Shown: piece by piece, positions 19,262 through 27,878 of the stretch
Layout of the letters: each line of letters opens with the position of its first letter
Numbering within the stretch: the stretch's first letter is position 1
Source: JACPRL01 sp035573715
GTDB taxonomy: Bacteria; Acidobacteriota; Terriglobia; Acidiferrales; 2-02-FULL-67-57
DNA: 64,000 bases
Assembly (NCBI GenBank): GCA_035573715.1
Contig: DATLZZ010000013.1
Span: 1 to 64,000, forward strand
Direction of reading: 5' to 3'
Notes under the pieces: generated by a model
The model's database searches: none
Told to the model about the DNA's origin: nothing
What the model saw: only the letters and a program-made list of their open reading frames with translations
Position numbers and translations under genes: made by a program

Positions 19262-19804
19262 CTACCTATCCGTCAACGGAACTTCGGTGCCGTCGCCCAG
19301 CCTGAGCGCCTTGGGCTGGCGGTCGCGCGGCATGGTGTAGACGATTCGTTCGATCTGCATATCCAGCGTGACCCATCCAGGTTTATCCGTCGGCTTCGTA
19401 GCCGCCGTCATGGCGGCCCACAAAGGAGAACCATGCTCGTCGCCGGAGGCATCCAGCAGCGACGACTTTTTTACGTCGTGCCGAGCCATGGCGTTGAAGT
19501 CCGGTGTCGCCGAAGGCACGGGCTCCTCGCTCGTGGTCGGCTTGGGTCCAATGTGCAGAATCCACAGTTGATGCCCGGGCTTGGCCCGCAGACGCTTCTC
19601 CATGCCTTTCTCGCTCCAGGAGTCGGCGGTTTCAATCTTGGTGACGGTCCCCCAGGGAGTAACGCCCACTTCGACCTTCTTCTCCTGTGGCGGTGGTGGG
19701 GCTGGGGCCGGAGCGGAAGGCTCGGAGGAGCAGCCGCCGGTGGCGAGGATTCCGCAGAGCAGAAACAGAGCCGTGGGCAGGCGATGGCGCGTCACCTTTG
19801 TCAC
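19262..19804 (-). CDS. Putative lipoprotein of unknown function
   Basis: The 180-residue product carries a lipoprotein signal with lipobox ILATGGC near residue 25, followed by a Pro-rich linker and a globular part (VEVGVTPWGTVTKIETADSW, PKALRLGDGTEVPLTD). No known domain recognised. It is convergent with the preceding operon (5-bp gap) and divergent from uvrC, whose start is 88 bp away. Confidence 0.72.
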   Translation of the reverse strand: MTKVTRHRLPTALFLLCGILATGGCSSEPSAPAPAPPPPQEKKVEVGVTPWGTVTKIETADSWSEKGMEKRLRAKPGHQLWILHIGPKPTTSEEPVPSATPDFNAMARHDVKKSSLLDASGDEHGSPLWAAMTAATKPTDKPGWVTLDMQIERIVYTMPRDRQPKALRLGDGTEVPLTDR

Positions 19805-19892
19805 CTCTCCGCCTAAGATGGAATGCGCGGATGATAGTGCGGGCGGCGGCGGGAGTCAACGCCGAAGTCGCGGTGCTAAGATAGTTGAAGCG

Positions 19893-21713
19893 ATGGAACT
19901 GGAAGAGAAAGTCAACCAACTGCCGGCGGAGGCCGGGGTGTACCTGTTCAAGGACGCGCTGGGGAAGATTATCTACGTCGGCAAGGCGAAGTCGCTGCGC
20001 TCGCGGGTGCGGTCGTACTTCGCCGAGGGCAAGTGGCTGGACGCCAAGACCGGGTCGCTGATGCGGGAGGCGGCCGACGTCGAGACCATCGTCGTCGACA
20101 ATGACAAAGAAGCGCTGGCGCTGGAAAACAACCTCATCAAGCAGTACAAGCCGCGGTTCAATGTGCTGTTGCGGGACGACAAGACGTACCCGTATGTGAA
20201 GTTCACCGCCGGAGAAAAGTATCCGCGCGTGTACGTGACGCGGCGGCTGCAGAAAGACGGCTCGGAGTACTTCGGGCCGTACTTTCCCGGGCGGCTGGCC
20301 TACCGCATCGTCGAACTGATTCATCGCACCTTCAAGGTGCCGTCGTGCACGGTGGATTTGACGCGACACCACCCGCGCCCGTGCCTGCAGTACTACATTA
20401 AGCGCTGCCACGGGCCGTGCGTCGCCGGGTTGACAACTGACGAGCGCTACGCCGAAGCGGCGCGGCACACGCGGCTGTTTCTCGCCGGCAAGCACGGCGA
20501 TCTGCTGGCGGAGCTGAACGAAAAGATGGAAGCGGCGTCGGAGCAGGAGCGTTACGAAGAGGCGGCGGTCTATCGCGACCTGGCGCGCACGGTCGAAGAG
20601 GTGCAGGAGAAGCAGAAGCTGGCCGCGGCGGCGGGCGATGACACCGACATCGTCGGCTATCACTACGAGGCGCCGCTGCTGGCGGTGAATGTTTTTCACG
20701 TGCGCGGCGGGCGCGTGGTTGATAGGCGGGAGTTTTTCTGGGAGGACCGGGAGGAGTTCGAGGCCGGGGAGTTTCTGGGGGCGCTGCTGAAACAGCTTTA
20801 CCTGGATGCGGGCTACATCCCGCGCTTCGTGCATCTGCCGGTCGATTTCGAAGACCGCGCGGTGCTGGAGGAGATTCTCAGCGAGCGCAAGAGGCGGCGG
20901 GTAGAGATTCTGGTTCCGCAGCGGGGGGCGAAGCGGGCGCTGCTGGAGTTGGTGATGAAGAACGCGGCGCACGGCTTCGAGCAGCGCTTCCGGGCGCTGA
21001 AGCCATCCTCGACGGCGATTGTCGAGGCGCTGGAACAGGCGCTGGGGTTGCAGCAGCCGCCGCGGCGCATCGAGAGCTTCGACGTCTCGCACCTGCAGGG
21101 CGCGGAAACGGTGGCCTCGATGGTGGTGTGGGAGAACGGGCGGATGAAGAAGTCAGACTACCGCAAGTTCATCATCCGGACGGCGCGGCCCAACGACGAC
21201 TTCGCAGCGCTGAAGGAAGCGGTGGGGCGGCGTTACCGGCGGTTGCAGGAAGAAAAGAAGGCGCTGCCGGACTTGATTCTGATTGACGGCGGGCTGGGGC
21301 AACTGCACGCGGCGGCGGAGGCGCTGGAGGAACTCGAAATCATCAATCAGCCGCTGGCAGCGATCGCGAAGAAAGAAGAAATCATCTACGTCTTCGGGCA
21401 GGAGTCGGAGCCAGTGGTGCTCGACCGCCACTCGCCGGTGCTGCACCTGGTGCAGCAGGTGCGCGACGAAACGCATCGCTTCGCCGTGACGTTTCACCGG
21501 CAGCGGCGGGCGGCGCGCGACCTGCACTCGGAGCTGGAGCAAATCCCCGGCGTGGGCGCGAAAACAGCGAAGAAACTTCTGCGCGCGTTCGGCAGCCTCG
21601 ACCGCATCCGGACCCTGAGCGCTGAGGAACTGGCGCAGGCCGTGCCGCGAACGCTGGCGGCGCGCATCGCGGAGCATTTGCGCGCCGTGGCCTCAAGCGC
21701 GGATTCCTTGTAA
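19893..21713 (+). CDS. uvrC: Excinuclease ABC subunit C, UvrC
   Basis: Makes the 3-prime and 5-prime incisions of nucleotide excision repair with UvrB. The 606-residue protein has the GIY-YIG nuclease (GVYLFKDALGKIIYVGKAKS), the UVR motif (SEQERYEEAAVYRDLA), the RNase H-like endonuclease domain (DVSHLQGAETVASMVV, LILIDGGLGQLHAA), and C-terminal HhH (IPGVGAKTAKKLLRAFGS). The frame opens at 19581, but that part is antisense to the lipoprotein; homology begins at ATG 19893. A TAAGAT hexamer ends 10 nt before it. Confidence 0.97.
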   Translation: MELEEKVNQLPAEAGVYLFKDALGKIIYVGKAKSLRSRVRSYFAEGKWLDAKTGSLMREAADVETIVVDNDKEALALENNLIKQYKPRFNVLLRDDKTYPYVKFTAGEKYPRVYVTRRLQKDGSEYFGPYFPGRLAYRIVELIHRTFKVPSCTVDLTRHHPRPCLQYYIKRCHGPCVAGLTTDERYAEAARHTRLFLAGKHGDLLAELNEKMEAASEQERYEEAAVYRDLARTVEEVQEKQKLAAAAGDDTDIVGYHYEAPLLAVNVFHVRGGRVVDRREFFWEDREEFEAGEFLGALLKQLYLDAGYIPRFVHLPVDFEDRAVLEEILSERKRRRVEILVPQRGAKRALLELVMKNAAHGFEQRFRALKPSSTAIVEALEQALGLQQPPRRIESFDVSHLQGAETVASMVVWENGRMKKSDYRKFIIRTARPNDDFAALKEAVGRRYRRLQEEKKALPDLILIDGGLGQLHAAAEALEELEIINQPLAAIAKKEEIIYVFGQESEPVVLDRHSPVLHLVQQVRDETHRFAVTFHRQRRAARDLHSELEQIPGVGAKTAKKLLRAFGSLDRIRTLSAEELAQAVPRTLAARIAEHLRAVASSADSL

Positions 21714-21759
21714 ACGGAAGGGACAAATGCTAAGCTGGCGCTGATTGGGGAGGTGAGCT

Positions 21760-22050
21760 ATGGCGGAAGACGGAGGAGCGAAGTTCGGGTACTTTCTGGC
21801 GGGGCTGGGCGTGGGCGCTATTCTGGCGCTGCTGTTTGCGCCCCGCTCGGGAGAGGAAACCCGCGAGTTCCTGCGGGAGCGGTACGAGGACGCGCGGGAC
21901 ACGACCAAGCGCAAGGCCCGCGAGCTGCGCGAACGCACCGAGGAGCTGGTTGAGAAGGGAAAAGATTTCGTCGAGCGGCAGCGCGAAGGCTTGGAGGCGG
22001 CCGTCGACGCCGGCAAGCAGGCCTACCGCGACGAAAAGCGCAGGATGTAA
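21760..22050 (+). CDS. YtxH domain small membrane protein
   Basis: The 96-residue protein has one N-terminal membrane segment (FLAGLGVGAILALLFAPRSGEE), the hallmark YtxH pattern, followed by a charged coiled coil (ERTEELVEKGKDFVERQREG). Strong ribosome site GGGGAGGTG precedes ATG 21760. Such proteins are linked to envelope stress in other bacteria. The next gene, 18 bp on, codes a DUF948-like protein, a common neighbour. Confidence 0.88.
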   Translation: MAEDGGAKFGYFLAGLGVGAILALLFAPRSGEETREFLRERYEDARDTTKRKARELRERTEELVEKGKDFVERQREGLEAAVDAGKQAYRDEKRRM

Positions 22051-22068
22051 AGCGGCGAAGGAAGTAGG

Positions 22069-22572
22069 GTGGAAGTTTATCTCACCATCTTCATCGGGCT
22101 GACGACCGTGGCGCTGGTGGCGCAGGCCACGGCGCTGGTGCTGGCCTATCTGCGGCTGGCGAAGCTGGACGAGGAGACCAAAGCCACCCGGCAGCAGTTG
22201 CGAGAGCAGCTGGGGCCCATCCTGCGCAACGTCGAAGACACTTCCATCACCGTGCGGGAAAACAGCCGGGTGATCTTCGACGACCTGAGCGCCATGAGCT
22301 ACACGGCGCGCAAGCAGATGGACAAGTTCGACCGCATCTCGGACGAACTGGCCGACCGGCTGCGGCTGCAGATCATCCGGGTGGACGAGCTGCTGACGGT
22401 GACGCTCGACAACCTCGAGCATGCCGGCACGGCGGTGCGCCAGAACGTCATCGGGCCGGTGAAGGAAGCCGCTGCTGTCATCCAGGGCGTCAAGGCGGCG
22501 ATCGACTTCATTAACACACGCCGCAAGGAGCGGCGGCCCGCTGGCCGCAGCGAAGAAGACCTGTTCATCTAA
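22069..22572 (+). CDS. DUF948-like membrane-anchored coiled-coil protein
   Basis: The 167-residue product has an N-terminal membrane segment (LTIFIGLTTVALVAQATALV) followed by a long coiled coil (LAKLDEETKATRQQLREQLG) and a cytoplasmic-type tail. Start is GTG 22069 with GAAGTAGGG upstream. Layout and pairing with YtxH suggest the DUF948 type. Function unknown; probably envelope-associated. A strong terminator lies 23 bp after the stop. Confidence 0.82.
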   Translation: MEVYLTIFIGLTTVALVAQATALVLAYLRLAKLDEETKATRQQLREQLGPILRNVEDTSITVRENSRVIFDDLSAMSYTARKQMDKFDRISDELADRLRLQIIRVDELLTVTLDNLEHAGTAVRQNVIGPVKEAAAVIQGVKAAIDFINTRRKERRPAGRSEEDLFI

Positions 22573-22594
22573 CCAGACCGATTCCAGGAGTTCG

Positions 22595-22621
22595 AAGGGC
22601 TGCCCCTGTGGCAGCCCTTTT
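22595..22621 (+). terminator. Intrinsic terminator after the YtxH/DUF948 pair
   Basis: GGGCTGCC (22597-22604) and GGCAGCCC (22610-22617) form a perfect 8-bp stem with a 5-nt loop, extended by AA/TT, followed by TTTT. It ends only 4 nt before the ATG at 22626, so it also sits in the leader region of the next gene. Confidence 0.85.
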
Positions 22622-22625
22622 GTGT

Positions 22626-23321
22626 ATGAAGCAAAGGTCGGAAGCGGCGCTGGTCATCTTTGCGCGGCACCCGTCTGGGCGGGTGAAGACGAGACTCATC
22701 CCGACGCTGGGCGTTGAAGGCGCGCGAGCGTTGCACATTGCGTGCCTGCAAGCTACGGCGAAGCTGGTTACCTCACTGCCCGCAGCGGTGGAAGAGTGGC
22801 TGCTGCTGACTTCGGCGACGCAGGGCCACGCGAGGCGCGCGGCGCGGCGATTGGGGCTGCCGCGGCGGCTGCGGGTCGGAGTGCAAGGCCGTGGAGACTT
22901 GGGCGCGCGGCTGCGGCGGGCGTTTGGGCGATTGTGGGCGGAAGGCTTCGGGCGCGTCGTCGTGATTGGCTCCGATAGTCCGGCGCTGCCGCGGAGGAGG
23001 CTTCTTCAAGCGCTAAGGGCACTGGGTCGCGCGGATGCAGTGCTGGGGCCGGCGCAAGACGGGGGCTACTACCTCATCGGGCTGCGTGCTACGGCCGCGC
23101 GCGACAAGAAATTGCTTCAAGGAGTGGATTGGGGGACGGAGCACGCGTTTCGTGAGACGTTGAGCGAGCTGCACCGCGCGGGTCTGCGCGTGCAGTTGTT
23201 GCCACTGGAGTTCGATGTGGATCGGCCGAAGGATTTGCGTCGCCTGAAGAGACTGGTGCGGCGGAGTCGTAGCCCGCGGCTGGGGCCGCTGCGGCGGCTA
23301 TTCCGACAGGTTCTTGGGTGA
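22626..23321 (+). CDS. TIGR04282-type nucleotidyl/glycosyltransferase
   Basis: The 231-residue protein starts with LVIFARHPSGRVKTRLIP, the nucleotide-binding signature of the family often labelled arsenosugar biosynthesis glycosyltransferase or rSAM/selenodomain-associated transferase 1. It continues with VVVIGSDSPALPRR (metal-binding DxD-like region) and GPAQDGGYYLIGLR. No partner gene of such pathways is adjacent, so its substrate is undefined. An upstream GTG at 22608 falls inside the terminator stem; ATG 22626 is preferred. The 3-prime end overlaps the convergent SYLF gene by 24 bp. Confidence 0.88.
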   Translation: MKQRSEAALVIFARHPSGRVKTRLIPTLGVEGARALHIACLQATAKLVTSLPAAVEEWLLLTSATQGHARRAARRLGLPRRLRVGVQGRGDLGARLRRAFGRLWAEGFGRVVVIGSDSPALPRRRLLQALRALGRADAVLGPAQDGGYYLIGLRATAARDKKLLQGVDWGTEHAFRETLSELHRAGLRVQLLPLEFDVDRPKDLRRLKRLVRRSRSPRLGPLRRLFRQVLG

Positions 23322-23990
23322 GTGGCGGTTGAGAAACGAAACCAGTTCCTTGGCGTCGTCGGGGACAGCGACCTTGCCTTCGCGCAGGATGCGTTTGGCG
23401 CTCAGCGGGCGGCCGTAAAGGGCTTCGTTGGCATCCTTGTCCTGGCGGAGGCTCGAGCCTTCGAGCGACACGCCGGCGAACAACCCGCGGGCGCGCGAGT
23501 AGGTGAGAATCTCCGCGCGCAAATAGAGGTCGGTGGCAGCTTCAGCGGTGCGGCCTTTGGGACCGGCGGCGACGGAGGCATCGGCGCCGAGCCGCGCTTT
23601 GCTCCGCAGAAGCGATTTCACGCCGTTGGGGTTCATCACCAGGAAGACAAAATCGGTCGCCTGACCGCCAATCTGGAAACCGACGCTGCCCCCTTCGAGG
23701 CGATACATGGCGGGCGGGCCCCAGGGGCCCTTGAAATCCTCGCCGGAGCGGCAGACAAAAACGCCGCGGCCGTAGCTTCCGCCGACAATGAAGGCGCCCT
23801 TGAGGGCGGACGGGATCACGCCGACACACTCGGCCTTGTCGAGCAGATCCTGAGGGATGTTCTCCGGCACGTTCATGATTTCTTCCAGCACCTGGGTGGC
23901 GGCCTGGAGTCGCCCGGCTTCCTTGTCCTGCGCCGGCGCCAGCGGCGCCAGCGCCAGGATCAGCGTTACGATTGCGGCAGAGCGTCGCAT
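23298..23990 (-). CDS. Secreted SYLF (Ysc84-type) domain protein, copy 1
   Basis: The 230-residue protein has a signal peptide (IVTLILALAPLAPAQ) and a SYLF/Ysc84 lipid-binding-type domain (VIPSALKGAFIVGGSYGRGV, GSVGFQIGGQATDFVFLVMN, VAAGPKGRTAEAATD, YSRARGLFAGVSLEG). It acts in the envelope if the signal is used. A close paralogue lies 85 bp upstream on the same strand, so the two are a tandem duplication and probably co-transcribed. Confidence 0.9.
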   Translation of the reverse strand: MRRSAAIVTLILALAPLAPAQDKEAGRLQAATQVLEEIMNVPENIPQDLLDKAECVGVIPSALKGAFIVGGSYGRGVFVCRSGEDFKGPWGPPAMYRLEGGSVGFQIGGQATDFVFLVMNPNGVKSLLRSKARLGADASVAAGPKGRTAEAATDLYLRAEILTYSRARGLFAGVSLEGSSLRQDKDANEALYGRPLSAKRILREGKVAVPDDAKELVSFLNRHSPKNLSE

Positions 23991-24075
23991 CCGTGTTCCT
24001 CCTTCACGTCAGATTGGAACCGAATCCCGCGCGGCTGGTTGCTTGGCGGGGTAAAAGAGAGGTAGCTCATCCGGG

Positions 24076-24774
24076 CTACTTGTCCGACTTGTTGGTCGGG
24101 CTCTTGGTGTTGAGGAGGTCGACCAGGGCCTTGCCCGCCGGCGGCACTGCCACCGCCGACTCAAAAAGAATCTCTTTGGCTTCTATCTTCCTGCCGTAAA
24201 TCTTCTTATTGGCGTCGGCGTCCTGGCTGAGCGGCGAGCCTTCCAGCGACACGCCGGCGAAGGCCCCGCGGGTGCGGGAGTAGGTGAGAATCTCGGCGTG
24301 CATCTGGGCATCAGTGGCGGCTTCGGCGGTGCGGCCCTTGGGGCCGCCGGCAACCGAGGCGTCGGCGCCGAGAGTGAACTTGCTTTGCAGGAGTTTCTTT
24401 GCGCCGGCCGGGTTCATGATCAGCAGGACGAAGTCGGTGGCTTCGCCGCCAATCTGGAAGCCGACCGAGGGACCGAAGGTAAGCTCATACATGGCGGGCG
24501 GGCCCCAGGGGCCGTCCATTTTCTCCCCGGTGCGGCAGACGGCGGCGCCGCGGCCGCCGCGGAAGCCGACGATGAAGGCGCCCTTCTTGACCGAGGGGAG
24601 AACGACGATGCACTCGGCTTTGTCGAGCAGGTCCTGCGGAATGTCGTCAGGGACGTTGAGGATTTCCGTCATGACGGTGGCGCAGTTTTCCAGCCGCTCT
24701 TCTTCCTTGCTCTTGGCGTAAACAACGGTGGCGAGAATCAGGATTACGGAGAGCAGTGCGATAGGACGACGCAT
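24076..24774 (-). CDS. Secreted SYLF (Ysc84-type) domain protein, copy 2
   Basis: The 232-residue paralogue of the preceding entry: signal peptide (IALLSVILILATVVYA), VLPSVKKGAFIVGFRGGRGA, SVGFQIGGEATDFVLLIMNP, VAGGPKGRTAEAATDAQ and YSRTRGAFAGVSLEG. It is first of the pair in transcription order. AGGAGGAG precedes the ATG. Divergence between the copies is visible mainly near the mature N-terminus and the last 40 residues. Confidence 0.9.
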   Translation of the reverse strand: MRRPIALLSVILILATVVYAKSKEEERLENCATVMTEILNVPDDIPQDLLDKAECIVVLPSVKKGAFIVGFRGGRGAAVCRTGEKMDGPWGPPAMYELTFGPSVGFQIGGEATDFVLLIMNPAGAKKLLQSKFTLGADASVAGGPKGRTAEAATDAQMHAEILTYSRTRGAFAGVSLEGSPLSQDADANKKIYGRKIEAKEILFESAVAVPPAGKALVDLLNTKSPTNKSDK

Positions 24775-24825
24775 ATTTGACTCCTCCTGCCTACCAGCTC
24801 AGACTACGTTCGAGTGCAGCGGTTG

Positions 24826-25971
24826 TCAACGTGCCATCAGCCAGGCGCCGCCAAGGACGAGGCCGGGGTCGGCGGGGTCGGCGGAGTAGAAGACGGCGGC
24901 CTGGCCGGGGGTGAGGGCGCGCTGCGGCGCGTCGAACACGATGCGCAGCACGCCGTCTTCGGGATAAACAGTGGCGGCCGCGGGCGTGTGCTTGTGGCGG
25001 ACCTTGACCAGGGCGCGCAGTGGCTCGGCCGGAGGGGCGATGGAAATCCAGTTGGGCTCGCGGGCGAAGACCTCGCGGCGATAGAGCTCGGTTTCCTCGC
25101 CGACGAGGACGCGGTTGCGCTGGGGGTCGAGCACAAGGACATAAAGCGGCTTGCCGGCCGCCAAGCCCAAGCCGCGCCGCTGGCCGACGGTGAATTGGTG
25201 CAAGCCGTTGTGCTGGCCGAGGACGCGGCCGTCGCGAGTGACAATCTCGCCGCGGCCGGTGGGAAGCGCGGTTCCCTGCTCCTCCAGGAATTTCTCGATG
25301 AAGTGGATGTAGTTGCCGCTGGGGACGAAGCAGATTTCCTGGCTTTCGGGCTTGTCGGCGACGGGGAGGTTGCGAGCGCGGGCCAGGTCGCGGACTTCGG
25401 CCTTGGTGAGTTCACCGAGAGGAAACTCGGTGGCGGCCAGCTGCTCCTGGGTCAGGCCGAAGAGGAAGTAGGACTGGTCCTTGGAGACGTCGCGGGCGCG
25501 GCGGAGCTCGTAGCGGCCGGTCTGGGGGTTGTGCGTGACGCGGGCGTAGTGGCCGGTGGCGAGGCGCCCGGCGCCAATCTGGCGGGCGGTGCCCAGCAAC
25601 TGCTCGAACTTGATGTAGTTGTTGCAAAGGGTGCAGGGGATGGGCGTTTCCCCGGCGAGGTAGCTTTCGACGAAGGGGCGAACGACTTCAGCCTCGAAGC
25701 GCGCCTGGAAATTGACGAGGTAGAAGGGCAGGCCGAGATGGTCGGCGACGCGGCGCGCGTCATAGGCGTCGTCCAGCGAGCAGCAGCGGCCGGCGTGGAC
25801 GACAGGTAGTTCGCTGCCATTTCCTGCGGGCGCGTTGAAACGGCGCTGATCCCAGAGTTGCATGGTGAGGCCGATGACGGCGCCGGGGCGGGATTCGGCC
25901 AGCAGGGCGGCGGCGGTGGAGGAATCCACCCCGCCGCTCATGGCGATGACGATTGAGTTGCCGTTGTTCAT
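24826..25971 (-). CDS. mnmA: tRNA-specific 2-thiouridylase MnmA
   Basis: Thiolates U34 of Lys, Glu and Gln tRNAs using ATP and persulfide sulfur. The 381-residue product has the P-loop motif AMSGGVDSSTAAALLAE, the first catalytic cysteine in CTLCNNYIKFEQL, and the second in KPESQEICFVPSG. The start at 25971 (ATG, MNNGNSIVIAM) is chosen because the 97 residues of frame before it are not MnmA-like. iscS, the likely sulfur donor, lies upstream on the same strand with a DinB gene between them. Confidence 0.97.
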   Translation of the reverse strand: MNNGNSIVIAMSGGVDSSTAAALLAESRPGAVIGLTMQLWDQRRFNAPAGNGSELPVVHAGRCCSLDDAYDARRVADHLGLPFYLVNFQARFEAEVVRPFVESYLAGETPIPCTLCNNYIKFEQLLGTARQIGAGRLATGHYARVTHNPQTGRYELRRARDVSKDQSYFLFGLTQEQLAATEFPLGELTKAEVRDLARARNLPVADKPESQEICFVPSGNYIHFIEKFLEEQGTALPTGRGEIVTRDGRVLGQHNGLHQFTVGQRRGLGLAAGKPLYVLVLDPQRNRVLVGEETELYRREVFAREPNWISIAPPAEPLRALVKVRHKHTPAAATVYPEDGVLRIVFDAPQRALTPGQAAVFYSADPADPGLVLGGAWLMAR

Positions 25972-25982
25972 CGTCCCTTCAG

Positions 25983-26035
25983 GGGCTAGAGCCCTTTTCC
26001 CTTTGCACGACTTACGGCGGGGCTGAAGCCCCGCC
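25983..26035. repeat. Dispersed palindromes upstream of mnmA
   Basis: GGGCT-ag-AGCCC (25983-25994) and GGCGGGGCT-ga-AGCCCCGCC (26016-26035, 9-bp arms). Same 2-nt-centre type as the cluster near 1126-1250, and the same text pattern GGGGCT...AGCCC followed by CGCCCTTCC. It sits between the DinB and mnmA genes. Confidence 0.7.
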
Positions 26036-26071
26036 CTTCCCAAACAAGCCGTGCCGTGACCAACTTCCATT

Positions 26072-26584
26072 CTAAACCGAGCGGGCGATTTCGCGGAGCT
26101 GCTTGGTGTGACGGATTTCGTGGTGGTAGATATTTTTGAGCCAGGAGTAGAGGTTGAGACTGCCGAAGAACGGGTGAGGGTAGCGCCAGCGGCTGAGGTC
26201 GCGCCCGCGGTTGGCGTCGATGAAAGCGAGGATGCGGGCACGCGAGGCCGCGAAGCGGTCAAGCATGACTTGTTTTTCGTCGAGCAGCGAGGGGTCTAAC
26301 GGGATGGGAGTCTCGCGCTTGAAAGTGCGCCACTCGGAAACCTTGGGTGGAATGTGGAAGCGCTTCCAGAGCGGAAGCGGCGCGGGCTCCTTCTGAAGGA
26401 CGCGCTCGGCGCCGCCGAGGATGGCCTGCTCGACCATGGTGAGGTGCGCGATGACTTCGGCGGCCGACCAGCCGCCCTGCGGGGGCTGCTGGCGCCAGCG
26501 GTCGGGAGGAACAGGCTCGACAACGGCCAGCAGCTTCGCGCGGGTCTGGCTCAGGCGATCAACGATGGCATCCAGCTTCGTCAT
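26072..26584 (-). CDS. DinB family protein
   Basis: The 170-residue protein is a four-helix-bundle DinB/YfiT-type enzyme: QQPPQGGWSAAEVIAHLTMV with the first metal-type His, and YHHEIRHTKQLREIA with the second and third. Known relatives include thiol-dependent S-transferases. Start ATG 26584 is set by the beginning of homology; the longer frame upstream is antisense-like. It lies between iscS and mnmA and may be co-transcribed. Confidence 0.88.
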   Translation of the reverse strand: MTKLDAIVDRLSQTRAKLLAVVEPVPPDRWRQQPPQGGWSAAEVIAHLTMVEQAILGGAERVLQKEPAPLPLWKRFHIPPKVSEWRTFKRETPIPLDPSLLDEKQVMLDRFAASRARILAFIDANRGRDLSRWRYPHPFFGSLNLYSWLKNIYHHEIRHTKQLREIARSV

Positions 26585-26621
26585 CAAGTCCGAGATTTGA
26601 AATCTGAGAGTACCAGAAAAA

Positions 26622-27800
26622 TCAGGAAGCGGCCGCGACCGCCTTCTTGTAGAGAGGAGAGAGCGCGCGGAGGTGGTCGACCACGCCGGGGAGAATCTCG
26701 CACACATAGTCGACGTCGGCCTCGGTGCTGGCGCGGCCGAGTGAAAAACGCAGGCTGGCGCGGGCGCGCTCGGGCGGCAAACCGATGGCGGTAAGAACAT
26801 GGGAGGGCTCAACGGCGCCCGAAGAGCACGCCGCGCCGGTGGAAACGGCAATGCCTTTGAGGTCAAGCGCGATAACCAGCGGTTCGCCTTCGATGAAGTC
26901 GAAGTGAATGTTGGTGGTGTTGGGGGTGCGGCGCGCCGGGTCGCCGTTCAGGCCGCAGTGCGGGACGCTGGCCAGGATGCGGCGCTCGAGGTCGTCGCGC
27001 AGAGCGGCCAGGCGCTTGCCTTCTTCTTCGAGATGGAGGCGAGCCAGCTCGGCGGCGGCGCCGAGGCCGACGATGCCGGGGACGTTTTCGGTGCCGGGAC
27101 GGCGGTCGCGCTCGTGGTGGCCGCCGGTCATCAACGGCTTGAGGGGAAGATTGCGGCGGATGTAGAGGGCGCCGACACCTTTGGGGCCATAGAGCTTGTG
27201 GGCGGAGAGCGCGAGCAGGTCGACGCCCAATTCTTCGACGTTGACCCGAATTTTGCCCGCCGACTGCACCGCGTCGGTGTGCATGGGAATCTTGTGCTCG
27301 CGGGCGATGCGGGCAATTTCGGCGATGGGCTGCACGGTGCCCAGCTCGTTGTTGGCGTGCATGATGGTGATGAGCACGGTGTCGGAAGTAATCGCGCGCC
27401 GCACGTCTTCGGGGTCGACAACGCCGCCGCGGTTGACCGGCACGTAGCTGACCGCCACGCCTTCCGCTTCCAGCGCCTGGCAGGTGTGGAGCACGGCGCT
27501 GTGCTCGATGGTGCTGGTGATGACGTGCTTGCGCGGGCGGTCGGCCGCCGCGACTACGCCGCGGATGGCCATGTTGTCGGATTCGGTGCCGCCGCTGGTG
27601 AAGACGATTTCCTTGTCGCGGGCGCCGAGCAGCGCGGCCACCTGGGCGCGGGCGCGCTCGACCCCGGCGCGGGCGCGCTGGCCCACGCTGTGAATCGAGC
27701 TGGCGTTGCCGTACTCCTCAGTCAGGTACGGCATCATCGCTTCCAGCACTTCCGGGGCGAGCGGGGTGGTGGCGTTGTGGTCGAAGTAGACCCTGCGCAT
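26622..27800 (-). CDS. iscS: Cysteine desulfurase (IscS/NifS type)
   Basis: Removes sulfur from cysteine to give a protein persulfide for Fe-S clusters and tRNA thiolation. The 392-residue product shows RVYFDHNATTPLAPEV, the PLP lysine in ALSAHKLYGPKGVGALYI, and the catalytic cysteine loop VSTGAACSSGAVEPSH. Start ATG 27800 has GAGGTG 8 nt upstream; the GTG at 27809 overlaps that site. No iscU or iscR lies adjacent. With mnmA downstream, a tRNA-thiolation role is likely. Confidence 0.96.
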   Translation of the reverse strand: MRRVYFDHNATTPLAPEVLEAMMPYLTEEYGNASSIHSVGQRARAGVERARAQVAALLGARDKEIVFTSGGTESDNMAIRGVVAAADRPRKHVITSTIEHSAVLHTCQALEAEGVAVSYVPVNRGGVVDPEDVRRAITSDTVLITIMHANNELGTVQPIAEIARIAREHKIPMHTDAVQSAGKIRVNVEELGVDLLALSAHKLYGPKGVGALYIRRNLPLKPLMTGGHHERDRRPGTENVPGIVGLGAAAELARLHLEEEGKRLAALRDDLERRILASVPHCGLNGDPARRTPNTTNIHFDFIEGEPLVIALDLKGIAVSTGAACSSGAVEPSHVLTAIGLPPERARASLRFSLGRASTEADVDYVCEILPGVVDHLRALSPLYKKAVAAAS

Positions 27801-27878
27801 CGGAAGCACCTCGCAAGCTCAAGGATAGAGCAGCGTCGGGATGGAGTCAAACAGCGATCCGCAGTCAGCCCTCAGCGG

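Noticed and set aside
19581..19892. N-terminal extension of UvrC
   Set aside because: Those 104 codons lie opposite the lipoprotein gene and have no UvrC homology; the nuclease domain begins right after ATG 19893.
22608..22625. GTG 22608 as start of the TIGR04282-type gene
   Set aside because: It falls inside the right arm of a strong terminator; ATG 22626 directly precedes the conserved motif.
25972..26262. N-terminal extension of MnmA
   Set aside because: The extra 97 residues are Ser/Thr/Ala-rich antisense-type sequence over the DinB gene and the palindromes.
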